Assembly: GCF_014117325.1 (NCBI RefSeq)
Contig: NZ_CP059732.1
Span: 6,399,001 to 6,463,000 of the forward strand
Direction of reading: 5' to 3'
DNA: 64,000 bases
Source: Spirosoma foliorum
GTDB lineage: Bacteria; Bacteroidota; Bacteroidia; Cytophagales; Spirosomataceae
The notes beneath the pieces are model-generated. The model was not told the origin of the DNA. It worked only from the letters and a program-made list of their open reading frames with translations, and made no database searches. The stretch's first letter is position 1. Every line of letters begins with the position of its first letter. Both the position numbers and the translations under genes were made by a program. Below, piece after piece: positions 49,552 to 58,820 of this stretch.

Positions 49552-52500
49552 TTACAAGCCGGAGATAATTCTGGCGTAAACATTATTTAACGGATTACCA
49601 TCGTATCGTAACGAAGCGTCAGTACCCGTATCATTAGCCACGTTCACAGTGATGTTTGATATACTTCCTGAATTAGCGGCTGTACGAGTAGCTGTAAAAC
49701 CTAGTCTTGCAATAGCGTTAGCAGCTATAAACTGTCCAGGATTAATTGTTAATTTAATTTGTACACTATTACTGGTGGTAATCGACCATTTTGTATTATC
49801 CACATTCGTTGTAGTGCCATCGGTAACATCAATACTATTAATTGAATTAGAATAGGAAATAGTATAACCAGTTGGTACTGATATTGTTACAACAACATTA
49901 CCACTAGAAGTTGGTATACCCGTTAATTCCTGAATGTTTACAACGAAGTTTCTAACATTATTAGGTGAAGTTCCGAAATTACCTTGTGGCATCGTAATGG
50001 TTGGCGTTAAATCAGGCAGTCCCAGGTTCACCAACACATGTAGCGTTGCACTACCACAGGTTGACGGCGTATTATTATCGCAGGCGGTGTAGGTAAAATC
50101 GACAGGCCCTGTAACGCCAGGTGCTGGTGTAAAGGTGAAGCTACCTGTTGAGGTTAACACCAATGTTCCCGACGAAACTACAGTTGTACCCGCATTGGAT
50201 ACAGACAAACCAGTCCCCAGATCGTTGGTAATTACATTTCCACTGACTGGTGTGCCTACTGTTGCCACATAGTCATCATTGATGGATACCGTTGCTGGGC
50301 TGTTGGGAGCTTTAACAGTTATGGTCACTGTAGCCGTGCCACATGCAGGAGTAGTTGGTGTTTCACAGATTACATAGGTTACGATGTCTGTGCCATAGTA
50401 GCCAGCTGTCGGCGTATACACCAGGTTACCGCTTCCATCGATCGTTGCACTACCATGAGCAGGCTGAACAGGAACCGTTGGGTTTTGCAAGACGCCACCT
50501 TTATTACCTGGTCCATCGTTGGCTTTAACATTCACCGTAATTGCAGTTGGGCTTGCCGGCGATCCTGTAGTGGTTGCAAAGTCAGGGTTAGCAATTGGAT
50601 TATTGGTGGTAATCGCCGTATTACTTACCGTAATTGTCAACGTCTGGGTTGTACAAACCGGTGGGGTGCCCGTCACACAAACCGGAACACTATAGGTGTA
50701 TACACCTGGCGTACCTGTGGTAAATGTATAACTACCCGTTGAGGTAAATACCAGTGAAGGAGTAGAGCCTCCTGGTGAGCTGGTTAGCGTAGGTGTTGGA
50801 CCATAGGTGGTTCCCACTGGTACCACATCATTCGTTTTAACACTACCCGGTACTGGTACATTAATATTCGTAACCGCAAAGTCAGGATTTGGATTAAACG
50901 GATTGATCAGAATATGCAACGTACCACTGGCAGAAACGTTTGGCGAACCGTTATCGGTTGTGGTGTACGAGAAGTCAACAGGTCCGGTAGCACCAGCCAC
51001 TGGCGTAAATGTATAGGTACCATCCGAAGCTAATACGAACGTGCCGATTCCAGCAATAGTTGTGTTCTGGGTAGTAATCGTCTGGGTATTGCCCTCTGGG
51101 TCACTATCATTTGTTTTCACATTTCCGGCAACTGACGTACTTTGATAGGTACTGATGTAGTCGTCTGCCGCCAATGTACTATTGGGAGTACCTGTTGCAC
51201 TAACCGTGACCGTAACCGTAGCTGAAGAACATAAGCTGGTGCCAGGTGTTTCACAAACTGTATACGTAAACGTATCTGTTCCATAAAAACCAGCCGCTGG
51301 TGTATAGACCACGTTACCACTTCCATTGACAGTAGCAGTACCATTGGCTGGACCGCTAGCAATAGTTGGTGTTCCTAACGTTCCACCAGGATTGCCAGGA
51401 CCATCGTTTGCCTTAACATTAATGGTAACTGGAGTTGGCGTTACGTCATTTCCAAGTATCGAAACCACATCTGGGTTTGCAACAGGCTTGTTCGTGTTGA
51501 CGGTTGGATCGAGTACCGTAATCGTTAGTGTCTGTGTGGCACAGCCTGTTCCAGACAAACCAGACCCGCAAACAGGTATACTATATACATACACCCCTGG
51601 TGTTGTACTAGAGAAGGTATAGTTCCCATTAGCGTCTACTGTTAAGCTCGGTGTAGAACCTGCTGGCTGCGTAAGAGTGGTGGGGCTAGTGCCATAAGTA
51701 GTTCCAACCGGTACGATGTCATTGGTTTTAACACTACCACTAACCGGTACATTCTTATTCGTAACCGCAAAGTCGGGGTTTGTATTCAGCGCACAGGCTA
51801 AACCTCCGCCTGTTGTCGTCCGGGTATCGATGAAGGCTCCAAATACATTCAGGCTACCGCCTAGAGCCGACAGAGCTGCGATTCCTACCAGAGGTCTCAC
51901 ACTTATTTTCACTTCGTCAAATGGTTTCGTGGTTACAAAACCGACATTGAAAAACTGGCTGGTTGTTCCAAACAAATTGATTGCCAAGTCCAGCAACCCA
52001 ACACCACTTCTCGACTCTACGAATGTTCCATTGTTATAAGTAGAAATGGTCAGGTTGGCAAACAAATCAACAGCCGCTATACCTGTAACCTTCTGAACTG
52101 CAAAGCCAGCAAAAGTACCGACAGGATAGGTACTGATCGGATCTAGTACGGCTATTGAAGCAACGGTCCCAACCGATGCCGTTGTGTTAATTTTAGCGTA
52201 GTCAGTTGTACTCGACGAAACAACATTCCAGGGATTTTCTACCGTAGTTGCCGCCGAAACTACGCCTGTAACTCCCGTATTCGCATTATCAATCACAACC
52301 GGGAAAGTCGGATTGCTCAGGTTATAAGCTGTATTACAGACAATAACGGCCGCACAGGTTTTCTCGAATACCGCATTGTAAATAACTATATTTCCCAGAT
52401 CAGCACCTACTACATTGACGAAGGAAATCTGTATTTCATCATAAGGGGCTGTTGCAACAACACCGAGGTATTGTCGGCTTCTGTTATTGAGCAAAGGGCT

Positions 52501-54069
52501 ACTACCGGCTCCTACAATTAATGCATTACCGGTACTAGTCTGAACTAGATTTCCATCATTATATAATCTGACGGTTGCCGTACTAAAGACATTAGCCGAC
52601 AACAATGCGTTAGTCTCTACATCAAATCCAGCAAAACTACCTACAGGATAGGTCTGTAATGCATTGGCAACTGCAAAGGATGCTGTAACAGCTACACCTG
52701 CCGTTACTACCATAGTTGCTGAATTTGTTGTACTGGCATCAACCACATTTTCAGAATTATTTATTTGGCAAGCAGCGCAAGCTACACCACCAACGATACC
52801 AGTTCGGGCTCCATCTACATATACAGGATGTGTAGGATTAGTAACTGGTGTAAGGGTATTACCTGGAATTGTATTATCTGAACAAGCCAGACTAGGGCCA
52901 TTACAAAATGACGTCATAACGACACCAAATACATTGATACCCACATCTACAGCCGATACTGCCCTGGTGACAGTCAATACCACCTCATCAAAATCGGCTG
53001 TTGCCACAAAGCCAATGGTTCGCCTACCAGTACCCGATAAAATTGCACTACCTACGGCAACTAGATTTCCCCCGTATGTTACTGATTGTATAGCAGCAGC
53101 AGTACCCGTTTTATAAGTAGAAACGGTAATTTTATCATTAACACCTAAACTCACTAAATCAGTACTCGATATATCAAACCCAACAAAGGTGTTTGTCTGA
53201 CTGGCAGGATAGGTAATAAATGCGTTTTTGACACCTATCGTTGCCGTTACCGCAACTCCGGCGGTTAAATTAATACTTGCAGAATTTGCGCTATTGCCAT
53301 CGATAATGTTATCTCCATTACTGATGGAGCAAAGAGCGCAGGTAACACCAGTTGCTATACCCGTGCGGTCTGAAATGTATACTGAGTTTCCAGGTGCCGT
53401 CAACGAACTGGGCGTATTACAGACTAATGGTGTACTTGCCGACGTATACCTTCTCATAAGAGCATAGTATACACGGTAAGAAGTAGCCAAAGTCAGAGGG
53501 TTTGTAAAGGCAATCGATATCTGATTAAAATCTAATGTTGTATGAAAGCCAACTTCATAAGCCCCTGAAACCAATGCGGAGTTTATCCCAATAAGACTAG
53601 TTGCTGTTTTTTGCTCGCGCTGTACACCATTTTTGTACGTTGTAATAGTAACAGCTCCCAATAAAGTAACATCAGCTAATGAGCTATTACTGATTAAAAA
53701 ACCAGCAAAGTTACCAGCGTCATAGATGTTAGCGGGACTATTGTCCCCAACCGTAAAACTGCCTGCACCAGAAATAGCGATTCCTAGTTCATCATAATCA
53801 GTAAGTGTAGAATTAGTAACATTAGCAGGGTCACCACCGGAAGGACATAACGCGTCACCTCCCCAACAAGATAATCCTGGGCTGGCATGGTTTGTAGTTA
53901 ATGAGAAAGTTGGACTAACCCAAGGTGTTGATGTTGTCGAATTGGGCGTACCTAAATTGCCCTGTTGAGCATTGGCTCGAAAACCCAGACAGAGTACTAA
54001 AAGGAATGTGGCCCACGCAAGGCTGTGCGAGATACCCCTGCTGAATAAGGGTGTAGAGATTTGTTTCAT
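49552..54069 (-). CDS. Large repetitive adhesin-like surface protein
   Basis: The protein has 1505 residues with a signal peptide (about 1-35, ending NAQQ). Residues about 50-760 hold four related repeats of 180-190 residues, each with an 'A.I..TA.V...I.V...I.YP.G.FAGF' core and LTISTYNNG-type strands. Residues about 760-1330 are alternating cadherin/Ig-like modules (NPDFAVTN.NVPV.GSVKTND twice; VNVKANDGPGN twice; YTPTAGYYGTD). The last 170 residues form a DUF11-like domain. No T9SS sorting domain is present at the C-terminus. A surface or matrix adhesin is likely. It is the first gene of the leftward RiPP-linked array. Confidence 0.82.
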   Translation of the reverse strand: MKQISTPLFSRGISHSLAWATFLLVLCLGFRANAQQGNLGTPNSTTSTPWVSPTFSLTTNHASPGLSCWGGDALCPSGGDPANVTNSTLTDYDELGIAISGAGSFTVGDNSPANIYDAGNFAGFLISNSSLADVTLLGAVTITTYKNGVQREQKTATSLIGINSALVSGAYEVGFHTTLDFNQISIAFTNPLTLATSYRVYYALMRRYTSASTPLVCNTPSSLTAPGNSVYISDRTGIATGVTCALCSISNGDNIIDGNSANSASINLTAGVAVTATIGVKNAFITYPASQTNTFVGFDISSTDLVSLGVNDKITVSTYKTGTAAAIQSVTYGGNLVAVGSAILSGTGRRTIGFVATADFDEVVLTVTRAVSAVDVGINVFGVVMTSFCNGPSLACSDNTIPGNTLTPVTNPTHPVYVDGARTGIVGGVACAACQINNSENVVDASTTNSATMVVTAGVAVTASFAVANALQTYPVGSFAGFDVETNALLSANVFSTATVRLYNDGNLVQTSTGNALIVGAGSSPLLNNRSRQYLGVVATAPYDEIQISFVNVVGADLGNIVIYNAVFEKTCAAVIVCNTAYNLSNPTFPVVIDNANTGVTGVVSAATTVENPWNVVSSSTTDYAKINTTASVGTVASIAVLDPISTYPVGTFAGFAVQKVTGIAAVDLFANLTISTYNNGTFVESRSGVGLLDLAINLFGTTSQFFNVGFVTTKPFDEVKISVRPLVGIAALSALGGSLNVFGAFIDTRTTTGGGLACALNTNPDFAVTNKNVPVSGSVKTNDIVPVGTTYGTSPTTLTQPAGSTPSLTVDANGNYTFSSTTPGVYVYSIPVCGSGLSGTGCATQTLTITVLDPTVNTNKPVANPDVVSILGNDVTPTPVTINVKANDGPGNPGGTLGTPTIASGPANGTATVNGSGNVVYTPAAGFYGTDTFTYTVCETPGTSLCSSATVTVTVSATGTPNSTLAADDYISTYQSTSVAGNVKTNDSDPEGNTQTITTQNTTIAGIGTFVLASDGTYTFTPVAGATGPVDFSYTTTDNGSPNVSASGTLHILINPFNPNPDFAVTNINVPVPGSVKTNDVVPVGTTYGPTPTLTSSPGGSTPSLVFTSTGSYTFTTGTPGVYTYSVPVCVTGTPPVCTTQTLTITVSNTAITTNNPIANPDFATTTGSPASPTAITVNVKANDGPGNKGGVLQNPTVPVQPAHGSATIDGSGNLVYTPTAGYYGTDIVTYVICETPTTPACGTATVTITVKAPNSPATVSINDDYVATVGTPVSGNVITNDLGTGLSVSNAGTTVVSSGTLVLTSTGSFTFTPAPGVTGPVDFTYTACDNNTPSTCGSATLHVLVNLGLPDLTPTITMPQGNFGTSPNNVRNFVVNIQELTGIPTSSGNVVVTISVPTGYTISYSNSINSIDVTDGTTTNVDNTKWSITTSNSVQIKLTINPGQFIAANAIARLGFTATRTAANSGSISNITVNVANDTGTDASLRYDGNPLNNVYARIISGL

Positions 54070-54351
54070 AAACGTTAGTCTAAAAAATACGAGAGCCTAC
54101 TAGAAGTTACCCAATGCCAATATCATGCTAAATGCATCATATTTTAATTTACGCAACTCCATAATTGGCCTCATAAAAGTAGATTAATGTAACCCTGTCA
54201 AAAAAAAACATATTATCTGGCAAGGAATCTGTAACTACTTTAAATGTATAAACATGCAATTGCATGCTAGTTAAACGTTTACGAAGAGTAGATTTCATCC
54301 TTTCCCTGTCATTTGGTATCGTAAGTAGTCGTCATTCTCTTCCCAGACTTT

Positions 54352-55644
54352 TTGATAAACATGACACATCAGACCAATCGACGTGATTTTCTGAAGCAAA
54401 GTAGCGCTGCCGCCTTCAGCATGGCCTTATTTCCCAGCCTGACTCGTAAAGTCGCTCCCAGCGATCGGGTTCGGGTTGCTCATATTGGTATTAATGGTAT
54501 GGGAACCAACCACCTTAACTGGTTCGCCAAGTTACCCGAAGTAGAGGTTGTTGGTCTATGCGATGTGGATGAAACGCATTTGGCAAAAGCACTCAGCACA
54601 TTACAGACGTTACAGCCAAACACCAGCGCCAAAACATATTCCGATTTCCGTTACCTGCTCGACCGCAATGATATCGACGCCATCACCTGTGCCACCCCCG
54701 ATCATTGGCATGCTCAGATTGCCATTATGGCGTTTCAGGCCGGGAAAGATGTGTACGGCGAAAAACCATTATCCTATAGCGTTCGGGAAGGGCAGAAGAT
54801 GTTGAAAGCCCTCAACCGATACGACCGTATTTTTCAACTCGGCACCCAGATTCATGCAGGAGACAATTATCATCGGGTTGTCGAAATAATTCAATCGGGC
54901 GCTATCGGTAAAGTAAATACAGTAAGGCTTTGGAAAACGGGCTTCCCTCCAGTACTTGGCCCAGCCAATTACCAAACACCGCCCTCTACGTTGAACTGGG
55001 ATATGTGGCAGGGACCAGCTCCAGCCTCACAGTACACACCCGAGCGTTGCCATTTTACCTATCGCTATTTTCTGGACTACTCGGGTGGGGTATTTCAGGA
55101 TTTCTGGTGTCACATTGCCGATGTTGTCTGGTGGGCAATCAATCCAACAGGTCTAAAAAGCATTAGCGCGAAGGGAGGAGCACCTGAAGGAATTGGCGAT
55201 GCACCTAAGTGGATTGATATTGATTACGAATTCGATGGCTTATCATTACACTGGACCAGTACACCCCCTAATGTGCCGGGTGCGGAGAAGAAAGGCATCG
55301 GTGCCTATTTCGAAGGCGATAAGGGCACGCTTCTTTGCGATTACAATACGCGCGAAATCACGATTAACGGCGTTACGATGACGGATGTACCCGAAGTACC
55401 AATTACGCTTGAGCGATCGCCGGGGCATCAGCAAAACTTTATCAATTCGGTCAAATCGCGCAAGCAGCCCGAATCGAATCTGGCCTACGCCCGGCAAATG
55501 ACCATGCCTATGCACCTCGGCCTGATTTCTTATAGACTTGGGCAGCCATTGGAGTGGAACGCTCATAAAGAAAAATTCAGGCACAACTCGGCTGCCAATG
55601 CGCTGTTGTCCCGAGAATACCGGAAAGAGTGGGATTTGATATAA
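54352..55644 (+). CDS. Gfo/Idh/MocA-family oxidoreductase, Tat-exported
   Basis: The protein has 430 residues. Twin-arginine signal: NRRDFLKQSSAAAFSMALFP; the ATG at 54361 is an equally good start. The Rossmann domain has VRVAHIGINGMGTNHLNWF and VEVVGLCDVDETHLAKAL, then the signature AGKDVYGEKPLSYSVREGQK, whose Glu-Lys-Pro is the family's substrate/NAD site. C-terminal half FWCHIADVVWWAINPTG matches glucose-fructose-oxidoreductase-type proteins abundant in Spirosoma. It probably oxidises a sugar in the periplasm. It is convergent with the sensor gene across a large palindrome. Confidence 0.92.
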   Translation: MINMTHQTNRRDFLKQSSAAAFSMALFPSLTRKVAPSDRVRVAHIGINGMGTNHLNWFAKLPEVEVVGLCDVDETHLAKALSTLQTLQPNTSAKTYSDFRYLLDRNDIDAITCATPDHWHAQIAIMAFQAGKDVYGEKPLSYSVREGQKMLKALNRYDRIFQLGTQIHAGDNYHRVVEIIQSGAIGKVNTVRLWKTGFPPVLGPANYQTPPSTLNWDMWQGPAPASQYTPERCHFTYRYFLDYSGGVFQDFWCHIADVVWWAINPTGLKSISAKGGAPEGIGDAPKWIDIDYEFDGLSLHWTSTPPNVPGAEKKGIGAYFEGDKGTLLCDYNTREITINGVTMTDVPEVPITLERSPGHQQNFINSVKSRKQPESNLAYARQMTMPMHLGLISYRLGQPLEWNAHKEKFRHNSAANALLSREYRKEWDLI

Positions 55645-55649
55645 AAAGG

Positions 55650-55725
55650 GTTTGAAGTTTGTAGTTTGAGGTTTGAAGTTGTGTGGCCGCCAGCAACTTC
55701 AAACCTCAAACTACAAACTTCAAAC
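55650..55725. terminator. Bidirectional terminator, 32-bp perfect inverted repeat
   Basis: Arms 55650-55681 and 55694-55725 are perfect complements around a 12-nt loop, between the oxidoreductase stop and the sensor stop (55732). The arm itself is built of repeated TTTGAAGTT/TTTGTAGTTTGAGG words, so it may be a dispersed simple element used as a terminator. Confidence 0.75.
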
Positions 55726-55731
55726 TAACTG

Positions 55732-58611
55732 TTAATACTTAATCATAAACTCGCTCAGGTTCGTATCTCCGTCCAGATCAAGTTTTTTCCGAAGTCGATA
55801 TCGTTTCAATTCAACACTTCGATGGGTGATGTTTAGGAGTTGCGCTATTTCTTTGGTCGAAAGATTCATCCGCAGATAAGCCGCTAGTTTCAAATCGCCC
55901 TGTCCCAGATCAGGGTATTTTTCGAGCAGGTGTTTCAGAAATTGCTCGTGTACTTTATTGAAGTTTGACTCAAACAGCTTCCAGTCCTGCTCGCTCGATA
56001 TATTATTATCGATCAGGGTGTTTATTCGCTGAAAATCGTCGCCCGGTAGCCGACTTCCCGAACGGGCTTTCGCTCGATTCAACTCCTCTTTTAATTGTGC
56101 CAGCAACTCATTCTTCTGAATGAGTGCCATTGTTGAGTTGGCCAGCTCTTCCGATTTCTGAATAATACTCTGCTCCAGTTGCTCCTTTTGCAGCAAAATA
56201 ATTTTCCGCTGACTTCGCTCTTCCTGTTGGCGTAGTTTCCGTTCCAGCTTTTTTTGAACTCGGTTCTGCTGGACAGCAACGCGCCGGAGATGTAATTGAT
56301 AAAAGAACCAGCATAAACCCAGCAGCAAAAACAGGTATAGTAACTTGCTCCAGGCATTCCAGTACCAGGGCGGTTGCACCTCAAACGTTAGCAGACTTTC
56401 CTGCGGGTTCAGGTTTGACTTCAGATGAAATATGTACTTGCCCGGCGGTAAATTGTTAAATTCTTTCTGTTGACCAGGTCCGTAGGACGACCAGGTTTTC
56501 ATGCTGTTTTCGAGCCAGTAGCTGTATTTCACTGGCTGGGTATAGTAAGGGGTGCAGAAGCTAATCAGTAGATTCGATTGGGTATACGAGAAGGAGAGTT
56601 GCGGTACCATTGATGTACCCTGAAACGTATAACTCACGGAGGGATCATCAACAGATGTTACCGTTCGAATGACCGGTTTCGGCACCGAATCGCCGAGGTG
56701 ATGCAGCTCTGTTCGGGGTAGTAAAGCAAATCCGTTTTCACGGCAAAGGGCGATATACTCTGAATCAAGCGGCACAATTTTCTCGAAATCCTCGACCCAC
56801 TGATTGGTTTTAAGCGGTATATCACTCGAAACCTGTCCCTGCGGTCGTGTCCAGCCTACTGAGCCATCCTGCCGAAGAAGAAAAAGCGTCGAATCGGGCA
56901 TGGGAAAAATCTTACGAATGGTTGACTCAGCCCAGGGATAAGCCGTCTGTGCAGGCACAAACCGATCGTGCTGGGCATCATACACAAGTAAGCCTTTCGT
57001 GGATGTAATAACCACTCGATTTTGAATCCGGCAAAGGTTAAGTACGGGGCTATGAAGCTCTGCATCCGTATAGGTTTTGCTATCTTCTATGCGTCGTAAA
57101 TCGGTCGATAAGCGAAGTCGTTGCAGACCTTGATTAGCGGCTTTATTTACCCAGACATTGCCCGCACCATCTTCGTCCAGTTGCCGGACCGGAGCCGAAA
57201 AGCCATCCACTTTATGAGAGAAAACCCACTTCCCGTGCCCATCTTTCTGATAAATACACAAGCTCGTGTAAGTTCCCTGAATGAGTTTGTCCGGATAGTT
57301 TTTCAACCGGCCCAATACCCAACCGCCGGTAATATCAGACAATAGCTGAGCCTGTGTCCCCTCAATGCGAAAGGTTCCCTTATTATGTCCACACAAGAGC
57401 TGATTATCCACAACGGCCAGATCCCAAACTTGCCCCTGCGTACCCGAGATCAACCGAAAAGGCTCACTTGCCCGGCTCAGTGGTTTGTAATAAACGCCCT
57501 GATTAGTACCCAGGTACAAGTTATCGCCATAACGAGCCATGTCATAAACGGTCCCCAGATCATCGGCATGGTCAATAAAATAGTGAATGGGGGAGCTCAA
57601 ATTAATCAGACCGATTCCTTTATCCAGACCTACCCAAAGGTTATGATCGCCATCCTGACACATGGACAGAACAGTATTGTTTTGCAGACCATTTTTCTGA
57701 TTGAAATGATACTGAATCCGACCATCGGCGGTTGCAATCAGAACGCCATTCAGCAATGTACCAAACGCATAGAGTCCGGGGCCAATCAGCAATCCCCGAT
57801 TAAGTCGATTCCGCTGCATAAAGTCATTAATCTGAGCATTAAAGGGTCTAAACGTCTTCCCGTCATAGCGATACAAAGCCCGTTCTGTACCAATTAGAAT
57901 ATCCTGATCGCCAATGGGCAAAATAGTGTTGACGGTTTCCCGGCCCAGAAATGCACTGCCCTCAATAAATCGATACTGATCGCCCTGTAACTCAAAAAGC
58001 CCTTTCTCCAGGACTTCCAGAAACAGTCGACTACGAACCTTATGAACGAATAACACCGTAGCAGGGGGCTGTAACAACTGAACCTTCCCCTGTTGATACC
58101 GATAAATAAAAGCGAAAGATTGAAACAAAACTCCCTGGGGCGTAATCACGATATTCCATATTTCCTCATTTCGAAAGGCTTGCTCCCGAATCAGCGTAAC
58201 GAGCGAATGGTACACCAATTTACCTTGCTCATTAGGAAACCAATACCCAAATTCACCCAAAGCCCCCGTATAAATCCGGCCTTCTTCGTCTACAGCTACT
58301 GATCGAACGCGCTGCTTTCGGGGTAACTCATAGACTTTCCAACTACTGCCATCAAACTCGAGTAACCCCTTCGAATTGGCAAAATAGAGAAAGCGTGTTT
58401 TTCGATTTTGGGCAACTCCCCAATTCTGGTTGTAGGCCCCGTACATCTGCTTGGTGTACTGAATCAACTCAGGCCCACAGAAACTGTAGGGTGACTGAGC
58501 ATTCGCAAACCGGCTACCGAAAGCCAGCAAAAGACAGATAAAAAGCTGCCGAAAGATGATCGGCACAAAATGGCATTTGACTTCACCCATATGAATCACA
58601 TAAAAGGGCAT
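55732..58611 (-). CDS. Propeller/Y_Y_Y sensor with LuxR-type HTH output
   Basis: The protein has 959 residues. Export signal about 15-38 (IFRQLFICLLLAFGSRFANA). Residues about 40-650 form beta-propeller blades (RVRSVAVDEEGRIYTGALGE, HNLWVGLDKGIGLINL, GNVWVNKAANQGLQRL). A Y_Y_Y domain (about 690-760, SYWLENSMKTWSSYGPGQQK) precedes one membrane helix (about 765-785) and a coiled coil (790-860). The C-terminal LuxR-like HTH reads LSTKEIAQLLNITHRSVELKRYRLRKKL. This is a one-component membrane regulator of the SusR-like kind. It is divergent from susC at 58821 and probably controls it. Confidence 0.88.
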   Translation of the reverse strand: MPFYVIHMGEVKCHFVPIIFRQLFICLLLAFGSRFANAQSPYSFCGPELIQYTKQMYGAYNQNWGVAQNRKTRFLYFANSKGLLEFDGSSWKVYELPRKQRVRSVAVDEEGRIYTGALGEFGYWFPNEQGKLVYHSLVTLIREQAFRNEEIWNIVITPQGVLFQSFAFIYRYQQGKVQLLQPPATVLFVHKVRSRLFLEVLEKGLFELQGDQYRFIEGSAFLGRETVNTILPIGDQDILIGTERALYRYDGKTFRPFNAQINDFMQRNRLNRGLLIGPGLYAFGTLLNGVLIATADGRIQYHFNQKNGLQNNTVLSMCQDGDHNLWVGLDKGIGLINLSSPIHYFIDHADDLGTVYDMARYGDNLYLGTNQGVYYKPLSRASEPFRLISGTQGQVWDLAVVDNQLLCGHNKGTFRIEGTQAQLLSDITGGWVLGRLKNYPDKLIQGTYTSLCIYQKDGHGKWVFSHKVDGFSAPVRQLDEDGAGNVWVNKAANQGLQRLRLSTDLRRIEDSKTYTDAELHSPVLNLCRIQNRVVITSTKGLLVYDAQHDRFVPAQTAYPWAESTIRKIFPMPDSTLFLLRQDGSVGWTRPQGQVSSDIPLKTNQWVEDFEKIVPLDSEYIALCRENGFALLPRTELHHLGDSVPKPVIRTVTSVDDPSVSYTFQGTSMVPQLSFSYTQSNLLISFCTPYYTQPVKYSYWLENSMKTWSSYGPGQQKEFNNLPPGKYIFHLKSNLNPQESLLTFEVQPPWYWNAWSKLLYLFLLLGLCWFFYQLHLRRVAVQQNRVQKKLERKLRQQEERSQRKIILLQKEQLEQSIIQKSEELANSTMALIQKNELLAQLKEELNRAKARSGSRLPGDDFQRINTLIDNNISSEQDWKLFESNFNKVHEQFLKHLLEKYPDLGQGDLKLAAYLRMNLSTKEIAQLLNITHRSVELKRYRLRKKLDLDGDTNLSEFMIKY

Positions 58612-58703
58612 GATGTGCTAAAAAACATCGAAATCAGGCTAAAAAAGCCAATATGATGTGGTAATGATGTAGGACCGTTTTAGGCACCAAGTTACAACTA
58701 CCC

Positions 58704-58711
58704 TACTTTTG
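58704..58711 (+). promoter_or_regulatory. Candidate -7 box of the SusC/SusD operon
   Basis: TACTTTTG matches the Bacteroidota -7 consensus TAnnTTTG, 110 bp before the susC ATG. An upstream TTTT at 58678-58681 is a weak -33 candidate with about 22 bp spacing. Confidence 0.45.
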
Positions 58712-58820
58712 TGCAAAAATTTATTAGAAAGTTAGTGCTCTTTTTTTGTTATAGGCGCAGTGAATCACTCACCTACTAACAATGTAGGCTGTAGTAATAA
58801 CGGCTTAATTACGAATAGTT

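Larger units (their letters stand above)
48159..49604 (-). repeat. Tandem duplication unit, copy 2
   Basis: This is the 1.45-kb partner of 46459-47891. Here the adhesin 3' end is still part of the intact 1505-residue gene, so this is probably the parental arrangement. Confidence 0.88.

Noticed and set aside
52664..53116. 150-codon plus-strand ORF opposite the adhesin gene
   Set aside because: Low-complexity Thr/Val/Pro product mirrors the Gly/Thr/Asn-rich repeats on the coding strand; no independent evidence.
49508..55725. Possible CRISPR-like repeats because of several palindromes in the region
   Set aside because: The palindromes are unrelated single hairpins at gene ends, without regular spacers.
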